Assembly: GCA_021373135.1 (NCBI GenBank)
Contig: JAJFTH010000010.1
Span: forward strand, 186,001-250,000
Reading direction: 5' to 3'
Origin: Bacteroidales bacterium
GTDB taxonomy: Bacteria; Bacteroidota; Bacteroidia; Bacteroidales; UBA1402
DNA length: 64,000 nucleotides
This document shows, in pieces, positions 46,777-56,644 of this stretch. The position numbers and the translations under genes were made by a program. Each line of letters begins with the position of its first letter. Positions within the stretch are counted from its first letter, which is position 1. The notes beneath the pieces were generated by a model. The model saw only the letters and a list, made by a program, of their open reading frames with translations, ran no database searches and had not been told where the DNA came from.

Positions 46777-46869
46777 ACCTCTACAGCAAATACGGCCTTT
46801 AAAGGGTTATGAACAGGATATTTCTTCGATTTTAGCATCACAGATAATCGTTATCAAAATAATTTCCGT

Positions 46870-49320
46870 ATGAATAAGCTTTATTCCATTATCTTCATTT
46901 TCATTTCCGTACTGTTTGTGCAAGCCCAAACCTTGCCGATTGACGGAGTTAATTATACGGTCGACACACTGGAGAACCATCAGGTTGGTCCCGGCACTCA
47001 ATATGTATCCCTGCGTTTGACCGCTCCAGCTAAGCGTTTGGATGTTTATTTTCTGAAAGCAGATTTAAAAGATCCACACATTGAAATCAGGACGGCACTG
47101 GGAAAAGATTCCATCTACACGGGAGAAGCACCATCGGCACTTGCTAAAAGAATATCTTCTGACGGCAATTTTTATTTTGCCGGTACGAATGGTGATTTCT
47201 ACGCGACGTCAGGTTATGTCGGTTATCCTGTCAGCGGAAATATGGTAAACGGAGAAATAGCAAGAATTCCAGGTCCCCGTAATGTCTTTACTATTGATGA
47301 CCAGAAAATACCGGACATCGGTATTATGTCATACAATGGTAGTATTCAGTTCGGTGCTTCCAACTGGGCCATTAATTCGGTGAATCACCTGCGAGGAGAA
47401 AACGAATTAGTTCTTTTCAACCGTCATAACGGAAAATACACCCACACCAATGAATATGGCACGGAAGTGTTGATTGAACTATTGGATGGATATAACTGGG
47501 GAAGCAATAAAACCCTCAAAGCAAAAGTTGTCAATATTCGAAAGGGCGTTGGAAACATGGCCATTCCTAAAGGGAAAGCCGTTCTTTCGGGTCATGGCAC
47601 AGCGGCTGAACAATTAAACCTGCTTTCGGTAAACGATGAGATTGACCTCCGCCTTAACTTGACGGTAAATGCGAACAGTGTTTCCAACTTCACACAAATG
47701 ACCGGAGGTGATAATTATAAAACCATGCTGCAAAATGGCGTGGTAGAACAAACAAGCGTCTGGAGTGAACTCCATCCGCGTACCGGACTTGGATACAGTC
47801 AAAACAAAGACACGGTGATTTTTTGCGTGGTTGACGGACGCGGGCTTTCTATTGGAGCTACCACCAAACAACTCGCTATATTGATGAAAAGTGCCGGAGC
47901 CTATACCGCTTTCAATATGGATGGTGGAGGGTCAAGTGCCATGTATGTATCAGAATATGGTGGTCCGGTAAATAGAACAAGCGATGGAAACGAACGTGCG
48001 GTGGCAAACAGTGTTTTCATTGTGTCCACAGCTCCTACCGACAACCAAATCAGCATCATAAAACCTTACCGATCTTCCATATCGCTTCCTGAATACGGAG
48101 AACATATTCCGCAATTTTACGGATACAATCAATATGGCGTTCTTCTGAACTCTGACGTTCAGGGTGTTGTGCTTACCTGCCCCGAAACCCTGGGTACGAT
48201 ATATGGCAATAAATTTATTGCCAACGGAAACACCCCCGGCAACATCACAGCAACCTACAATGGCAATGTAACAGCAAGCATTACCGTAAATCTGCTCCCG
48301 GTTTCCAACTTAAGAATCCGCTTAGATTCGGTAATGGTTGATAACCGAAGCGATTATCCGATAGAAGTTATAGCGACAACAGCCGGAGGTGAATCTCTTA
48401 TATCACCTGCTGCTCTCAACTGGAGTGTAAGCAATCCGGAAATCTGCAAAATAGAAGAAGGCGTAGTCAAAGCCCTGAAAAACGGCAAAACAACTGTAAC
48501 CGGACAAATCAACAGCGTAACCGATGAATTGCAAATTAATGTTGCCATACCATCCGATCCAACCATGATTGGTGATAGTCTAAAGTCATCAAGCTGGTCA
48601 CTCAATGCTTCTTCTTTCCTGAATGCACAATTGAATCAGACGAATTTACCCATCAACTGGAATCATGGTTCGGCGGTTAATTTTGTGCACACGGCGGGAC
48701 GTTCTCCTTTTATCAAGCTGATTAATCAACGCGCGTTTTTCGGAATGCCCGACACCATTAAGATTTTGATGAATATTGGCGACATGGCCATTTCCAGGGC
48801 TATTATTTATCTAAAAGCAAACAATGGAACCAGCACCATTTCCTACGAAATCAACAGTTTTGAACAAAACAAAGATTTCACGCTGAATATACCTTTGAAT
48901 CAACTTTTTAATGCCACAGACAGAGCCATCTATCCCATCTGGTTCGACAATGTCAATTTCTACATCAATACTTCCGGTATGACTGAGGCAAAAGCATATA
49001 CACTTGCAGTAAAGGATGTTTTGCTGGTTTTTAAAGATTTTGTAATCAGTGGTCTATCACCTGTTAAATCGACTAACTTCAGTATTTACCCGAATCCCGT
49101 GACGAATCAAACACTGTATCTGCAGCCTAAAGAAAACAATTCTCAGGTTTTGCGTACGGAAATTTATAGTTTGACTGGACAACTGTTGATCCGCCACCAA
49201 CAAGGAATCTATCAGGGAGGTGTTGTTTCTGTCCCTGTGAAGAAACTGAGTTCTGGAACTTACTTGTTGAAGGTATATGAAGATGAACACTTTAGTGTTG
49301 CAAAATTTATCATAGAATAA
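46870..49320 (+). CDS. Phosphodiester glycosidase (NAGPA/DUF2233 family) with Big2-like and T9SS domains, copy 1
   Basis: 816 residues with a signal peptide (ends near VQAQ). The NAGPA catalytic domain (about 70-385) has GTNGDFYATSGYVG, the RTGLGYSQNKDTVIF motif, VVDGRG, FNMDGGGSSAMYV and GNERAVANSVFI. The mammalian namesake removes GlcNAc from a GlcNAc-1-phospho-6-mannose diester, so this enzyme probably cuts a sugar-1-phosphodiester. Middle Ig-like domains (about 400-570), a further beta domain and a T9SS sorting domain (about 740-816; FSIYPNPVTNQ, SSGTYLLKVYED) follow. A paralogue lies at 52844-55342. Confidence 0.88.
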   Translation: MNKLYSIIFIFISVLFVQAQTLPIDGVNYTVDTLENHQVGPGTQYVSLRLTAPAKRLDVYFLKADLKDPHIEIRTALGKDSIYTGEAPSALAKRISSDGNFYFAGTNGDFYATSGYVGYPVSGNMVNGEIARIPGPRNVFTIDDQKIPDIGIMSYNGSIQFGASNWAINSVNHLRGENELVLFNRHNGKYTHTNEYGTEVLIELLDGYNWGSNKTLKAKVVNIRKGVGNMAIPKGKAVLSGHGTAAEQLNLLSVNDEIDLRLNLTVNANSVSNFTQMTGGDNYKTMLQNGVVEQTSVWSELHPRTGLGYSQNKDTVIFCVVDGRGLSIGATTKQLAILMKSAGAYTAFNMDGGGSSAMYVSEYGGPVNRTSDGNERAVANSVFIVSTAPTDNQISIIKPYRSSISLPEYGEHIPQFYGYNQYGVLLNSDVQGVVLTCPETLGTIYGNKFIANGNTPGNITATYNGNVTASITVNLLPVSNLRIRLDSVMVDNRSDYPIEVIATTAGGESLISPAALNWSVSNPEICKIEEGVVKALKNGKTTVTGQINSVTDELQINVAIPSDPTMIGDSLKSSSWSLNASSFLNAQLNQTNLPINWNHGSAVNFVHTAGRSPFIKLINQRAFFGMPDTIKILMNIGDMAISRAIIYLKANNGTSTISYEINSFEQNKDFTLNIPLNQLFNATDRAIYPIWFDNVNFYINTSGMTEAKAYTLAVKDVLLVFKDFVISGLSPVKSTNFSIYPNPVTNQTLYLQPKENNSQVLRTEIYSLTGQLLIRHQQGIYQGGVVSVPVKKLSSGTYLLKVYEDEHFSVAKFIIE

Positions 49321-49345
49321 GCTATAAATAAATTTAATTCCAAAC

Positions 49346-52300
49346 ATGAAAACACAAAAATTAACACAAAAAGCGATCATATTACTCGTTTTGCTGCTTT
49401 GTGGGTCAGGAATGATAACCGCCAATGCACAACCAACGAGCGGTCCCGGGATTGACCCGAATGCCCTTTTACTCCTTGATTTTGAAAACGGAGATGTAAG
49501 TGGATGGACAAAAAACACCATTAACAGGGGAGAAAAAGTAAGCGTTGAACTGATGGATGCTGAAAAAGGAGACCCCGTACGCTTTGGCAGATACGCAGTA
49601 AAACTTAATTGGGATTTAACTGCTGCTGAATCGAATACTACGCTCGCATGCCTTTACTCGCCTCCTGGCAATGCCTTTACTATCCCGGCAGCTGCCAATC
49701 CACGGAAAATCGGTATGTGGATTTATGCATCGCCCGAATGTCAGGGAAATATCTGGTTCAGGCTCCAATTATTCTCTCCTCCGGGCAGCACACCGGGTGC
49801 CGGTGCTACTGCAGTGACTGTCTTTGGAAATGAGATAGCATATTCCTACTGGACTGGATGGAAATATCATGAATTTACTTTCCCTGACGGTGGTGCCAAT
49901 AAAGCACTCGGTCCACCTTCTACAACAACGCCCTCTTATGGGATGTTCAGACTTCTGCAAACCGGTTCGGGAACAAATGGAAAACAATTGACCAAAGGTT
50001 ATTTTATCATTGATAACATACGCGTTACTACTGCAACAGAGGATATAACCAAACCGACTATCAGCACCCTAACCGGAAACGGGACAAGCTTAGCCGGAGC
50101 CACCTTTGATACCGGACAGATGAACTTGTCAACTATCTATAGCGACGGCACCAGCGGTATAAACGCAGCAAGTGCCTGTTTTACAGTAAACGGCGTTCTT
50201 TATAAATCAGGAAGTACAGGCTTTGCAGCAGATGCAACTACCGCTACGCTTACGGGCCTGAAACTTCGTAACGGGACACATACTGTTGTGTCATACGTAG
50301 AAGATAAATTCGGAAATATCCAAACAAGCACAGCCACATTTACGGTAAACGATCCCAATGTAGTGGCTACTACCGTTACGCTTGCTCCTGATGCCGAAGC
50401 GCAGGTCGGTAACGTATATGAAATGAAAGTCAACACGAATAATTCACAAGATATAAAAGAACTGAATATTAATCTTGAGTTGAATCAATATGCTTCCATT
50501 GACGCGACAACTGGTGTTGTTTTTGGCGGATCCGTTACAGAGGGAACTTACAATTACAATTCCACAAATAATCAATTGACCATTAATCTAAAAAATGACA
50601 ATACTGCCGCAGCGGTGGAAACACTCGCAACCATCAAGGTAAACATCTCGAAAAACAGTAATCCTGACGATGTGATTAGATGTACACCGATCTCTTCTAC
50701 TGCAACATATAGTGATGATACAGCCGGAGCGTTCTCATTTTTTACCGCTTTCTCCAGACCCGTATTGGCAACATACAACCTTACTGCTCTCAAACGCATT
50801 GTAGGAGTGCCCGGTAAAGTGTTGGTAACCGATCTTGGCGGAAACCCCGTAGCAGGAGCTACAGTCTATGCTGACGAAGTTTCGGGGGTAACCGGCGCAG
50901 ACGGTATCGCTTCATTTGATTTCACTGCTTCAGCACAGGCTGTAAACATGTATGCCGGAAAAGAAGGTAAATACTCTTATACCTATATAGTACGGACACT
51001 CGAACCGAAGCTGACAAGCACTCCATCAGCTATCAGATCAGGTACGACAGTTGATCCATCCACCTCAAAAACCATGGTATGGATGGCAAATCCTGCTACA
51101 GCCGCCAATCTTTCCGTTATGAAACTGACGAAAAAGTCTGCCGGCGAGGGTAGTTTTGTGGAATACACCGGCGTAACTGAAATACTTGAATTCGATGCAG
51201 TGGCAGGCAGCGGAGTTGCCAAGGGCAGCAAGGTAACGGTGACAGGATTAGAACCCGGAACGACCTATATTTATCAGGTGGGAGACGGCACAAACTGGTC
51301 GGCAACAAGAGAATTTACAACAACAACCAATACCAGCAAATTCTCATTCAGCACTTACGGCGATTTACAGGCGACAGGTGCAGCGGATATGGCTCATTGG
51401 ATCGCGGCTGCGGCAACATTGGAGGCAATGGATCAAAAGCCCTTCTTCAGCCTGAACGTAGGAGACATTGTTGATAATGATAGTCGTTGGGATTATCACT
51501 CACAATATTCGTCTTTGTTCGATCAACGTACTGGTTTCGCGAATATCGACATGGTATCCGGCTATGGAAATCATGAATATATGGGTACTGACAACGCAAA
51601 AATTATTAAATTTTTAAACGGACATCCAAGCTTAGAACCTTCTGCAAAATACAATATTGATGCGGTTGGAGATGGTACTTATGCATCCGTGTACGGTAAT
51701 ATGATTGTTATTGGTCTGGATTGGGAAGCAAAAGGCGGAGGATACACGACACTCCAACGTCAAACGGAACAGGTAAAATGGTTGGACGAAGTCCTGACAG
51801 CCCATGCCGATAAAACATGGAAAGTCATTACGCTCCACTATGAAATACCTAATACGGACTTTACTCCTACTTCTATGGCAACATTAGGACCAGTATTGGA
51901 TAAGCACAATGTACAAGTGGTGTTCTGCGGACACGGTCATACATTCCGTCGGGTTCAGGTTAAAAACAATGTTTGGACTCCATCAACTTATACACGTACG
52001 GCAGTACCGGTAGCAGGTGCAGGAACTATGCATTGGCAGCTCGGTGGTATGAGACCAAGCGATGGTAATAGCCAGAGATGGGTTTTAGGTGAAGTTGACG
52101 GCAATACTATAAAATTTACCGTAAGAGATGGCAGCAATGCAATAGTAGAAAATGAATGCTTTTCTTTAACTACTTCCATAGAAGAATATCCGGTTACTTT
52201 TAATACAGTAAACGGTAATGGTACGCTTACCGCTACGGTAGACGGCACGGCAATAATCACAGGCTCACAAGTGCAGAAAGGTAAAAATGTAGTCTTTACA

Positions 52301-52681
52301 TCAGCTCCAAATGAAGGCTTCAAGGTAAAAGAGTGGAAACTTAACGGCGTAGCAGTTGATAATACAAATGCAACTTACACGCTTTCTAATCTGACAGGGA
52401 TAGCAACGGTAACGGTAGAATTTGAGATTGCAACAGGAGTAGAAAATTCGTTTGCTGCTAACATACAAATATACCCGAATCCTTTTACGGACGCATTGAA
52501 CATTACAGGTGCAGAAAACAGCGTATTAAAGGTCATGGATATAGCTGGTGCAAAAGTATATAAACAGAAAATAAGTGGTAATAATGAAGTTATTCGTTTA
52601 AAGAAATTATCTCCGGGCGTATACTTCTTCCATATTGAAAAAGATAAACAAGTAAAAATTGTAAAGATTGTAAAAAAATAG
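49346..52681 (+). CDS. Purple-acid-phosphatase-like metallophosphoesterase with cohesin-like, InlB and T9SS domains
   Basis: 1111 residues. After a signal peptide come a CBM-like jelly roll (about 35-230; LLLDFENGDVSGW), an Ig-like segment (about 235-340), a cohesin-like domain (about 345-480; EAQVGNVYEMKVNTNNSQDIK), a small regulatory domain (485-545), an Fn3-type purple-phosphatase N-domain (about 555-660) and the metallophosphoesterase core (about 665-870) with YGDLQ, NVGDIVDND, GNHE, LHYE and GHGHTF metal ligands. An InlB repeat (965-1030) and a T9SS domain end the protein. It sits between the two phosphodiester glycosidases and could remove the phosphate they expose. Surface-displayed. 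Confidence 0.88.
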   Translation: MKTQKLTQKAIILLVLLLCGSGMITANAQPTSGPGIDPNALLLLDFENGDVSGWTKNTINRGEKVSVELMDAEKGDPVRFGRYAVKLNWDLTAAESNTTLACLYSPPGNAFTIPAAANPRKIGMWIYASPECQGNIWFRLQLFSPPGSTPGAGATAVTVFGNEIAYSYWTGWKYHEFTFPDGGANKALGPPSTTTPSYGMFRLLQTGSGTNGKQLTKGYFIIDNIRVTTATEDITKPTISTLTGNGTSLAGATFDTGQMNLSTIYSDGTSGINAASACFTVNGVLYKSGSTGFAADATTATLTGLKLRNGTHTVVSYVEDKFGNIQTSTATFTVNDPNVVATTVTLAPDAEAQVGNVYEMKVNTNNSQDIKELNINLELNQYASIDATTGVVFGGSVTEGTYNYNSTNNQLTINLKNDNTAAAVETLATIKVNISKNSNPDDVIRCTPISSTATYSDDTAGAFSFFTAFSRPVLATYNLTALKRIVGVPGKVLVTDLGGNPVAGATVYADEVSGVTGADGIASFDFTASAQAVNMYAGKEGKYSYTYIVRTLEPKLTSTPSAIRSGTTVDPSTSKTMVWMANPATAANLSVMKLTKKSAGEGSFVEYTGVTEILEFDAVAGSGVAKGSKVTVTGLEPGTTYIYQVGDGTNWSATREFTTTTNTSKFSFSTYGDLQATGAADMAHWIAAAATLEAMDQKPFFSLNVGDIVDNDSRWDYHSQYSSLFDQRTGFANIDMVSGYGNHEYMGTDNAKIIKFLNGHPSLEPSAKYNIDAVGDGTYASVYGNMIVIGLDWEAKGGGYTTLQRQTEQVKWLDEVLTAHADKTWKVITLHYEIPNTDFTPTSMATLGPVLDKHNVQVVFCGHGHTFRRVQVKNNVWTPSTYTRTAVPVAGAGTMHWQLGGMRPSDGNSQRWVLGEVDGNTIKFTVRDGSNAIVENECFSLTTSIEEYPVTFNTVNGNGTLTATVDGTAIITGSQVQKGKNVVFTSAPNEGFKVKEWKLNGVAVDNTNATYTLSNLTGIATVTVEFEIATGVENSFAANIQIYPNPFTDALNITGAENSVLKVMDIAGAKVYKQKISGNNEVIRLKKLSPGVYFFHIEKDKQVKIVKIVKK

Positions 52682-52691
52682 ATATGAATTA

Positions 52692-52721
52692 ATGCCGGTA
52701 ACATTGGTTTGTTACCGGCAT
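52692..52721 (+). terminator. Hairpin after the metallophosphoesterase gene
   Basis: Perfect 11-bp stem ATGCCGGTAAC / GTTACCGGCAT with an 8-nt loop, 11 nt past the stop codon, but without a T-run. It may stabilise or pause the transcript. A minus-strand frame of 21 codons (52737-52802) follows and looks like a leftover outer-membrane-protein end. Confidence 0.5.
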
Positions 52722-52843
52722 ACTTAAATGATAGCACTAAAAAGCGACCGACAGTGTCATCCAGCTTTCCGTTACCGAACGCATCTGGGTAGCCTGGATT
52801 TTACTTGCGAAACTTAAATTATCTAATATAAATTTTTCAGATC

Positions 52844-55342
52844 GTGAAAAAAAGCACAGTCCTGTTTTGGCTGATATTACTTCAGTCATTGTATGTAAAT
52901 GTCACCGCTATCAATATTTCCGGGGTTGAAAAACAAATGGATACATTGGAGTATCGAATGATCGGACCGGGCATCAGATACACCAGATTTGTATTGCCCG
53001 ATTATCCTTTGTCGGCCTATCTGCTGACAATTGATCAGACTAATCCTTATAACTTTGTGGAAACATTTCAGGCCGGGAATCAGGTAGGAAAAACAGAAGC
53101 CATGACTACGGCATACAACCGTTTAAATGCCGCATCTCATACAACTTTAGCGGGAGTGAACGGAAATTTCTGGATTGTATCCGGCCAAGGTCAACCAACT
53201 GAATTGCTGGGTGTACCGCACAGTGGAAGTGCACTCAACGGAGAACTACTCACTGATCCGAATGGGTGGAACCGCGGTCATGGAAGCATTGGCTTTGCCA
53301 TGATTGATGCGAATAAAAAAGTCTGGATTGATGACATTGAATTTGCCGGAAAAGTAAAAATCCCAAATAACGGAGAATTTCCTATCTCACAAATTAACAG
53401 AATCAGAGGCGAAAATGAATTGGTGCTGTTTAACAATTATCTGGGAGCAGGGAAAACGACAAGAACGGATAATAACGGAATAGAAGTTTTCATCAAACCG
53501 GTGGATAATCAAAAATGGAAAACCAATGAAGATGTATCTTGCGTAGTAACAAGAATCATTGCCAATCAGGGGGCCAATTTACTGGAAAACGGCGAGTCGG
53601 TTTTGTCAGGAAATGGTACCGCCCAGACTTTTCTCTCTGCCTTATCAGCGGGCGATACCTTATCTGTGAACATGTCCGTTAAAACACTTACCGACAATCA
53701 GTATCCACAGGTGGAGAATATGATTACCGGTAATGCACTGGTGATGAAAAATGGAAATTTGACAGATAGAAATTACAATGAAGCCTATAACTCACAACTA
53801 TATCCCCGCACAGGTATAGGTTCATCTCAGGACGGAAAACTTTTGTATTTAATTGTCATAGATAAAAAAGGCACATCAGTCGGTGCAAGTACCGCAACCA
53901 TGTGTAATATTTTAAAAGCCTTCGGCGCAGACAATGCTACTTCGATGGACGGAGGAGGTTCTGCTCAAATAATGCTCGATGGCCTCATCGTAAACAACCC
54001 GGCTGATGGCAAGGAGCGCCCTGTAGCTAACGGATGGTTTTTGTACCACAATGCTCCCGAAGATAATCATGTGACACAAATTGAATTTAATGATTTAAGG
54101 ACAGAACTCCCTTCGCTCGCAATATACAAACCTACAATCTTAGGTTATAACCAATACGGAGTCCTGATTAATAAGAGTCTTGATAATTATACGCTGACCT
54201 GTTCCGAAGGATTGGGAGAAATCACCGGAGACGGGGCTTTTATTGCTAACGGAAGCACTACGAGTGGCACGCTTACTGTAACTTATAACAATGTATCTAT
54301 TTCCAAAAGATTAAATATTATATCGGGAAATATTTCTTTCCGTCTGGATTCTGTTCTGATCGATCAGGATTTTGAATATCCGGTTGAAGTACAAAGCATC
54401 TCTGATAATGAGACATTAAGCATTCCTCCCGCTCTGTTAACATGGACCATTCAGGATAATACAATATGTACTATTGAAAACGGCATTTTAAAAGGATTAA
54501 AAAACGGGAAAACAAAACTTTATGGTATGATTGGGGCCACTAAAGATAGTCTGACTGTGTATGTTCAAATACCGGAAAATGTCCATCTTGTTTACGATGA
54601 TTTTGGCAATACAATCAATTCCTGGAAATTATCTGCCTCTTCTCAATTATCAGCCACTTTGTCGATAATCGACATACCGACATCATGGACATCAGGAATA
54701 GCCACTAAATTCACTTATATATCAGGTCGGGCACCCTTTATCAAACTGACGAATCAGAAACCTTTGTACGCACTGCCCGACAGCATCAAAATCATCATCA
54801 ATACTGGTGATATGTTGATCGACAGAGCACTCATCAGTTTACGCGCCAACAACAGTAAACTAACTGTTTCGAAAGAATTCAACAGCTTCGTTACTGATGG
54901 CGGTGACACGGAAATTAAATATGCGGTGAGTGATTTTTTCAATACGGAAGATATTGCCGCATATCCTGTGTGGCTCGACAATTTCAATTTTTATTTGAAA
55001 GCTATGACGGAAAATCAAAATTATGTATTGGCTTTTAAAGAAATTCAACTGTTATACGGTGACAATAATTCTTCAGGGATACAAAACCCTTCAGCTGAAA
55101 AAGGTTGGCGGGTTTTTCCGAATCCAGTGCAAGAGATAATAACTGTCAGGTTAAATGAACATTCAGGCAATGTTGATTATGAATTATTCAATTTAACCGG
55201 TCAAAAAGTGATGTTGCAGCAATCGGTGAGGGTGGATTCAAACATAATCTCTATTCCTGTTAAAGGTTTAACACCGGGATATTATTTTCTGACGATAAGA
55301 CAAAATAATGAAAAGAGCACTTTGAAGATTATCAAAAACTAA
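52844..55342 (+). CDS. Phosphodiester glycosidase (NAGPA family) with T9SS domain, copy 2
   Basis: 832 residues starting at a GTG (52844) that opens a signal peptide. The catalytic domain (about 60-395) has AGVNGNFWIVSGQ, RTGIGSSQDGK, MDGGGSAQIMLDG and KERPVANGWF, matching copy 1 motif by motif. Loops differ: the segment after GNFW is longer, so the pair may act on different phosphodiesters. Ig-like and beta domains and a T9SS domain (RVFPNPVQEI, TPGYYFLTIRQ, TLKIIKN) follow in the same order as in copy 1. One nucleotide separates its stop codon from the next gene's ATG. Likely a tandem duplication with the phosphoesterase gene between the copies. Confidence 0.88.
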   Translation: MKKSTVLFWLILLQSLYVNVTAINISGVEKQMDTLEYRMIGPGIRYTRFVLPDYPLSAYLLTIDQTNPYNFVETFQAGNQVGKTEAMTTAYNRLNAASHTTLAGVNGNFWIVSGQGQPTELLGVPHSGSALNGELLTDPNGWNRGHGSIGFAMIDANKKVWIDDIEFAGKVKIPNNGEFPISQINRIRGENELVLFNNYLGAGKTTRTDNNGIEVFIKPVDNQKWKTNEDVSCVVTRIIANQGANLLENGESVLSGNGTAQTFLSALSAGDTLSVNMSVKTLTDNQYPQVENMITGNALVMKNGNLTDRNYNEAYNSQLYPRTGIGSSQDGKLLYLIVIDKKGTSVGASTATMCNILKAFGADNATSMDGGGSAQIMLDGLIVNNPADGKERPVANGWFLYHNAPEDNHVTQIEFNDLRTELPSLAIYKPTILGYNQYGVLINKSLDNYTLTCSEGLGEITGDGAFIANGSTTSGTLTVTYNNVSISKRLNIISGNISFRLDSVLIDQDFEYPVEVQSISDNETLSIPPALLTWTIQDNTICTIENGILKGLKNGKTKLYGMIGATKDSLTVYVQIPENVHLVYDDFGNTINSWKLSASSQLSATLSIIDIPTSWTSGIATKFTYISGRAPFIKLTNQKPLYALPDSIKIIINTGDMLIDRALISLRANNSKLTVSKEFNSFVTDGGDTEIKYAVSDFFNTEDIAAYPVWLDNFNFYLKAMTENQNYVLAFKEIQLLYGDNNSSGIQNPSAEKGWRVFPNPVQEIITVRLNEHSGNVDYELFNLTGQKVMLQQSVRVDSNIISIPVKGLTPGYYFLTIRQNNEKSTLKIIKN

Positions 55343-55343
55343 T

Positions 55344-56570
55344 ATGAAGAAGCTTCATTGTTTTTTAATTTGTTTGACATTTTTTTCGGCAGTTGCAGCT
55401 CAAAACAACTATTTGCCGGGATATATAATAATGAACGAAGGTGATACTTTGTATGGTTTGATTGATTACAAACTCGAAAAAATCAATCAGGAGACGTGTT
55501 TTTTTAAAGAAAATAATGCATCTCCTGCCAGAATCTATTCACCCGAAGATATTTCAGGGTACCGTTTTTTGAAAAATGGTAAATATTATGTATCCAAAAA
55601 CATTGATCTTAACGATACTGTCAAGAAAGTTTTTCTGGAATATATGGTTGACGGTATGATGGATCTCTTTTATTATGTTATCGACGGACAATCCTATTTT
55701 TTCTTCGAAGATGAAAATGGTAAAATGTTCTCTGTAACAAAAGAAAAAGACAGGATAGATGAATTTCAAGTGAAGCGGGATAATAAATATGACGGCATCA
55801 TTCGGTATAAATTCCGTGATTATCATTCGATAGCCCGTTATGATAAGAAAATTGATTTCAATCAGAAATCAATGATAAATATTGTGAAAACATATCATGA
55901 AAATGTTTGTACTTCTGGTGATGCATGTATCATTTATGAGAATGTAAAACCCGACCACAAAGGGATTGATGTGAACATTTCGGTATACACGGGATTGGAA
56001 CTATTCGTATTTGGTTTTGATTATGATAAACTATATATGAATATTCCCACGGTTCCGCTTGGTGGTGAATTTGAGTTTATTCATCCTCAGTTATCCAAAA
56101 ATTTCGGCCTTTACGCAGATGTCTCAATAACTAAAATGGATCGGGTGGTTGACAATATTAAATATGGCGAAGATGTCTATTTATACTATAAGAAATTTTA
56201 TTTTGATGTGTATCCGGTTTCTTTACGTTTAGGGATAAAGTATACCTATCCGGTAAAAAGTTTTAAACCGTTCATAAAAGCAGGCTTTTCGTCCAAGCAT
56301 TTATTTCTGGGAGATCAAATTCTGGTGCAACTCAAAAGGCGTTATCTCGACGATACACAGAATTTAGGTCCTGCCAGTAGTTTTTACAGAAAAAATTATT
56401 CGGGACTTCACATTGGTATAGGAGCAGGTTATCAACTGAAGAATGAATATGATTTATACTTTAGTCTCATCTTTGATAGTTACGTAAGTAAATCATATGC
56501 CAATTTTACACCGCTGTTGTCAGATTCTTTTACTGCATACAGTGTAAGACTGGGATATGTTTTTAAATAG
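55344..56570 (+). CDS. Outer-membrane beta-barrel protein of unknown function
   Basis: 408 residues with a signal peptide (to SAVAAQ). The N-terminal 180 residues are a soluble domain starting with NYLPGYIIMNEGDTLYGLIDYK, a pattern known from Bacteroidota proteins of unknown role. The C-terminal 200 residues alternate polar and aromatic residues and end in RLGYVFK, as in small outer-membrane barrels. The one-nucleotide gap to the preceding glycosidase gene indicates one operon. A role in export or cell-surface assembly is guesswork. Confidence 0.65.
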   Translation: MKKLHCFLICLTFFSAVAAQNNYLPGYIIMNEGDTLYGLIDYKLEKINQETCFFKENNASPARIYSPEDISGYRFLKNGKYYVSKNIDLNDTVKKVFLEYMVDGMMDLFYYVIDGQSYFFFEDENGKMFSVTKEKDRIDEFQVKRDNKYDGIIRYKFRDYHSIARYDKKIDFNQKSMINIVKTYHENVCTSGDACIIYENVKPDHKGIDVNISVYTGLELFVFGFDYDKLYMNIPTVPLGGEFEFIHPQLSKNFGLYADVSITKMDRVVDNIKYGEDVYLYYKKFYFDVYPVSLRLGIKYTYPVKSFKPFIKAGFSSKHLFLGDQILVQLKRRYLDDTQNLGPASSFYRKNYSGLHIGIGAGYQLKNEYDLYFSLIFDSYVSKSYANFTPLLSDSFTAYSVRLGYVFK

Positions 56571-56644
56571 AAATCGATACGCGAGGCAGCTTTTTTAAGT
56601 TTAAATAAAGCCATCTATTAAAAACAAATAAAAATTATCGCCCC

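Noticed and set aside
52737..52802. Minus-strand frame of 21 codons ending like an outer-membrane barrel strand
   Set aside because: It is closed by a stop after 21 residues, too short to call a pseudogene with confidence.
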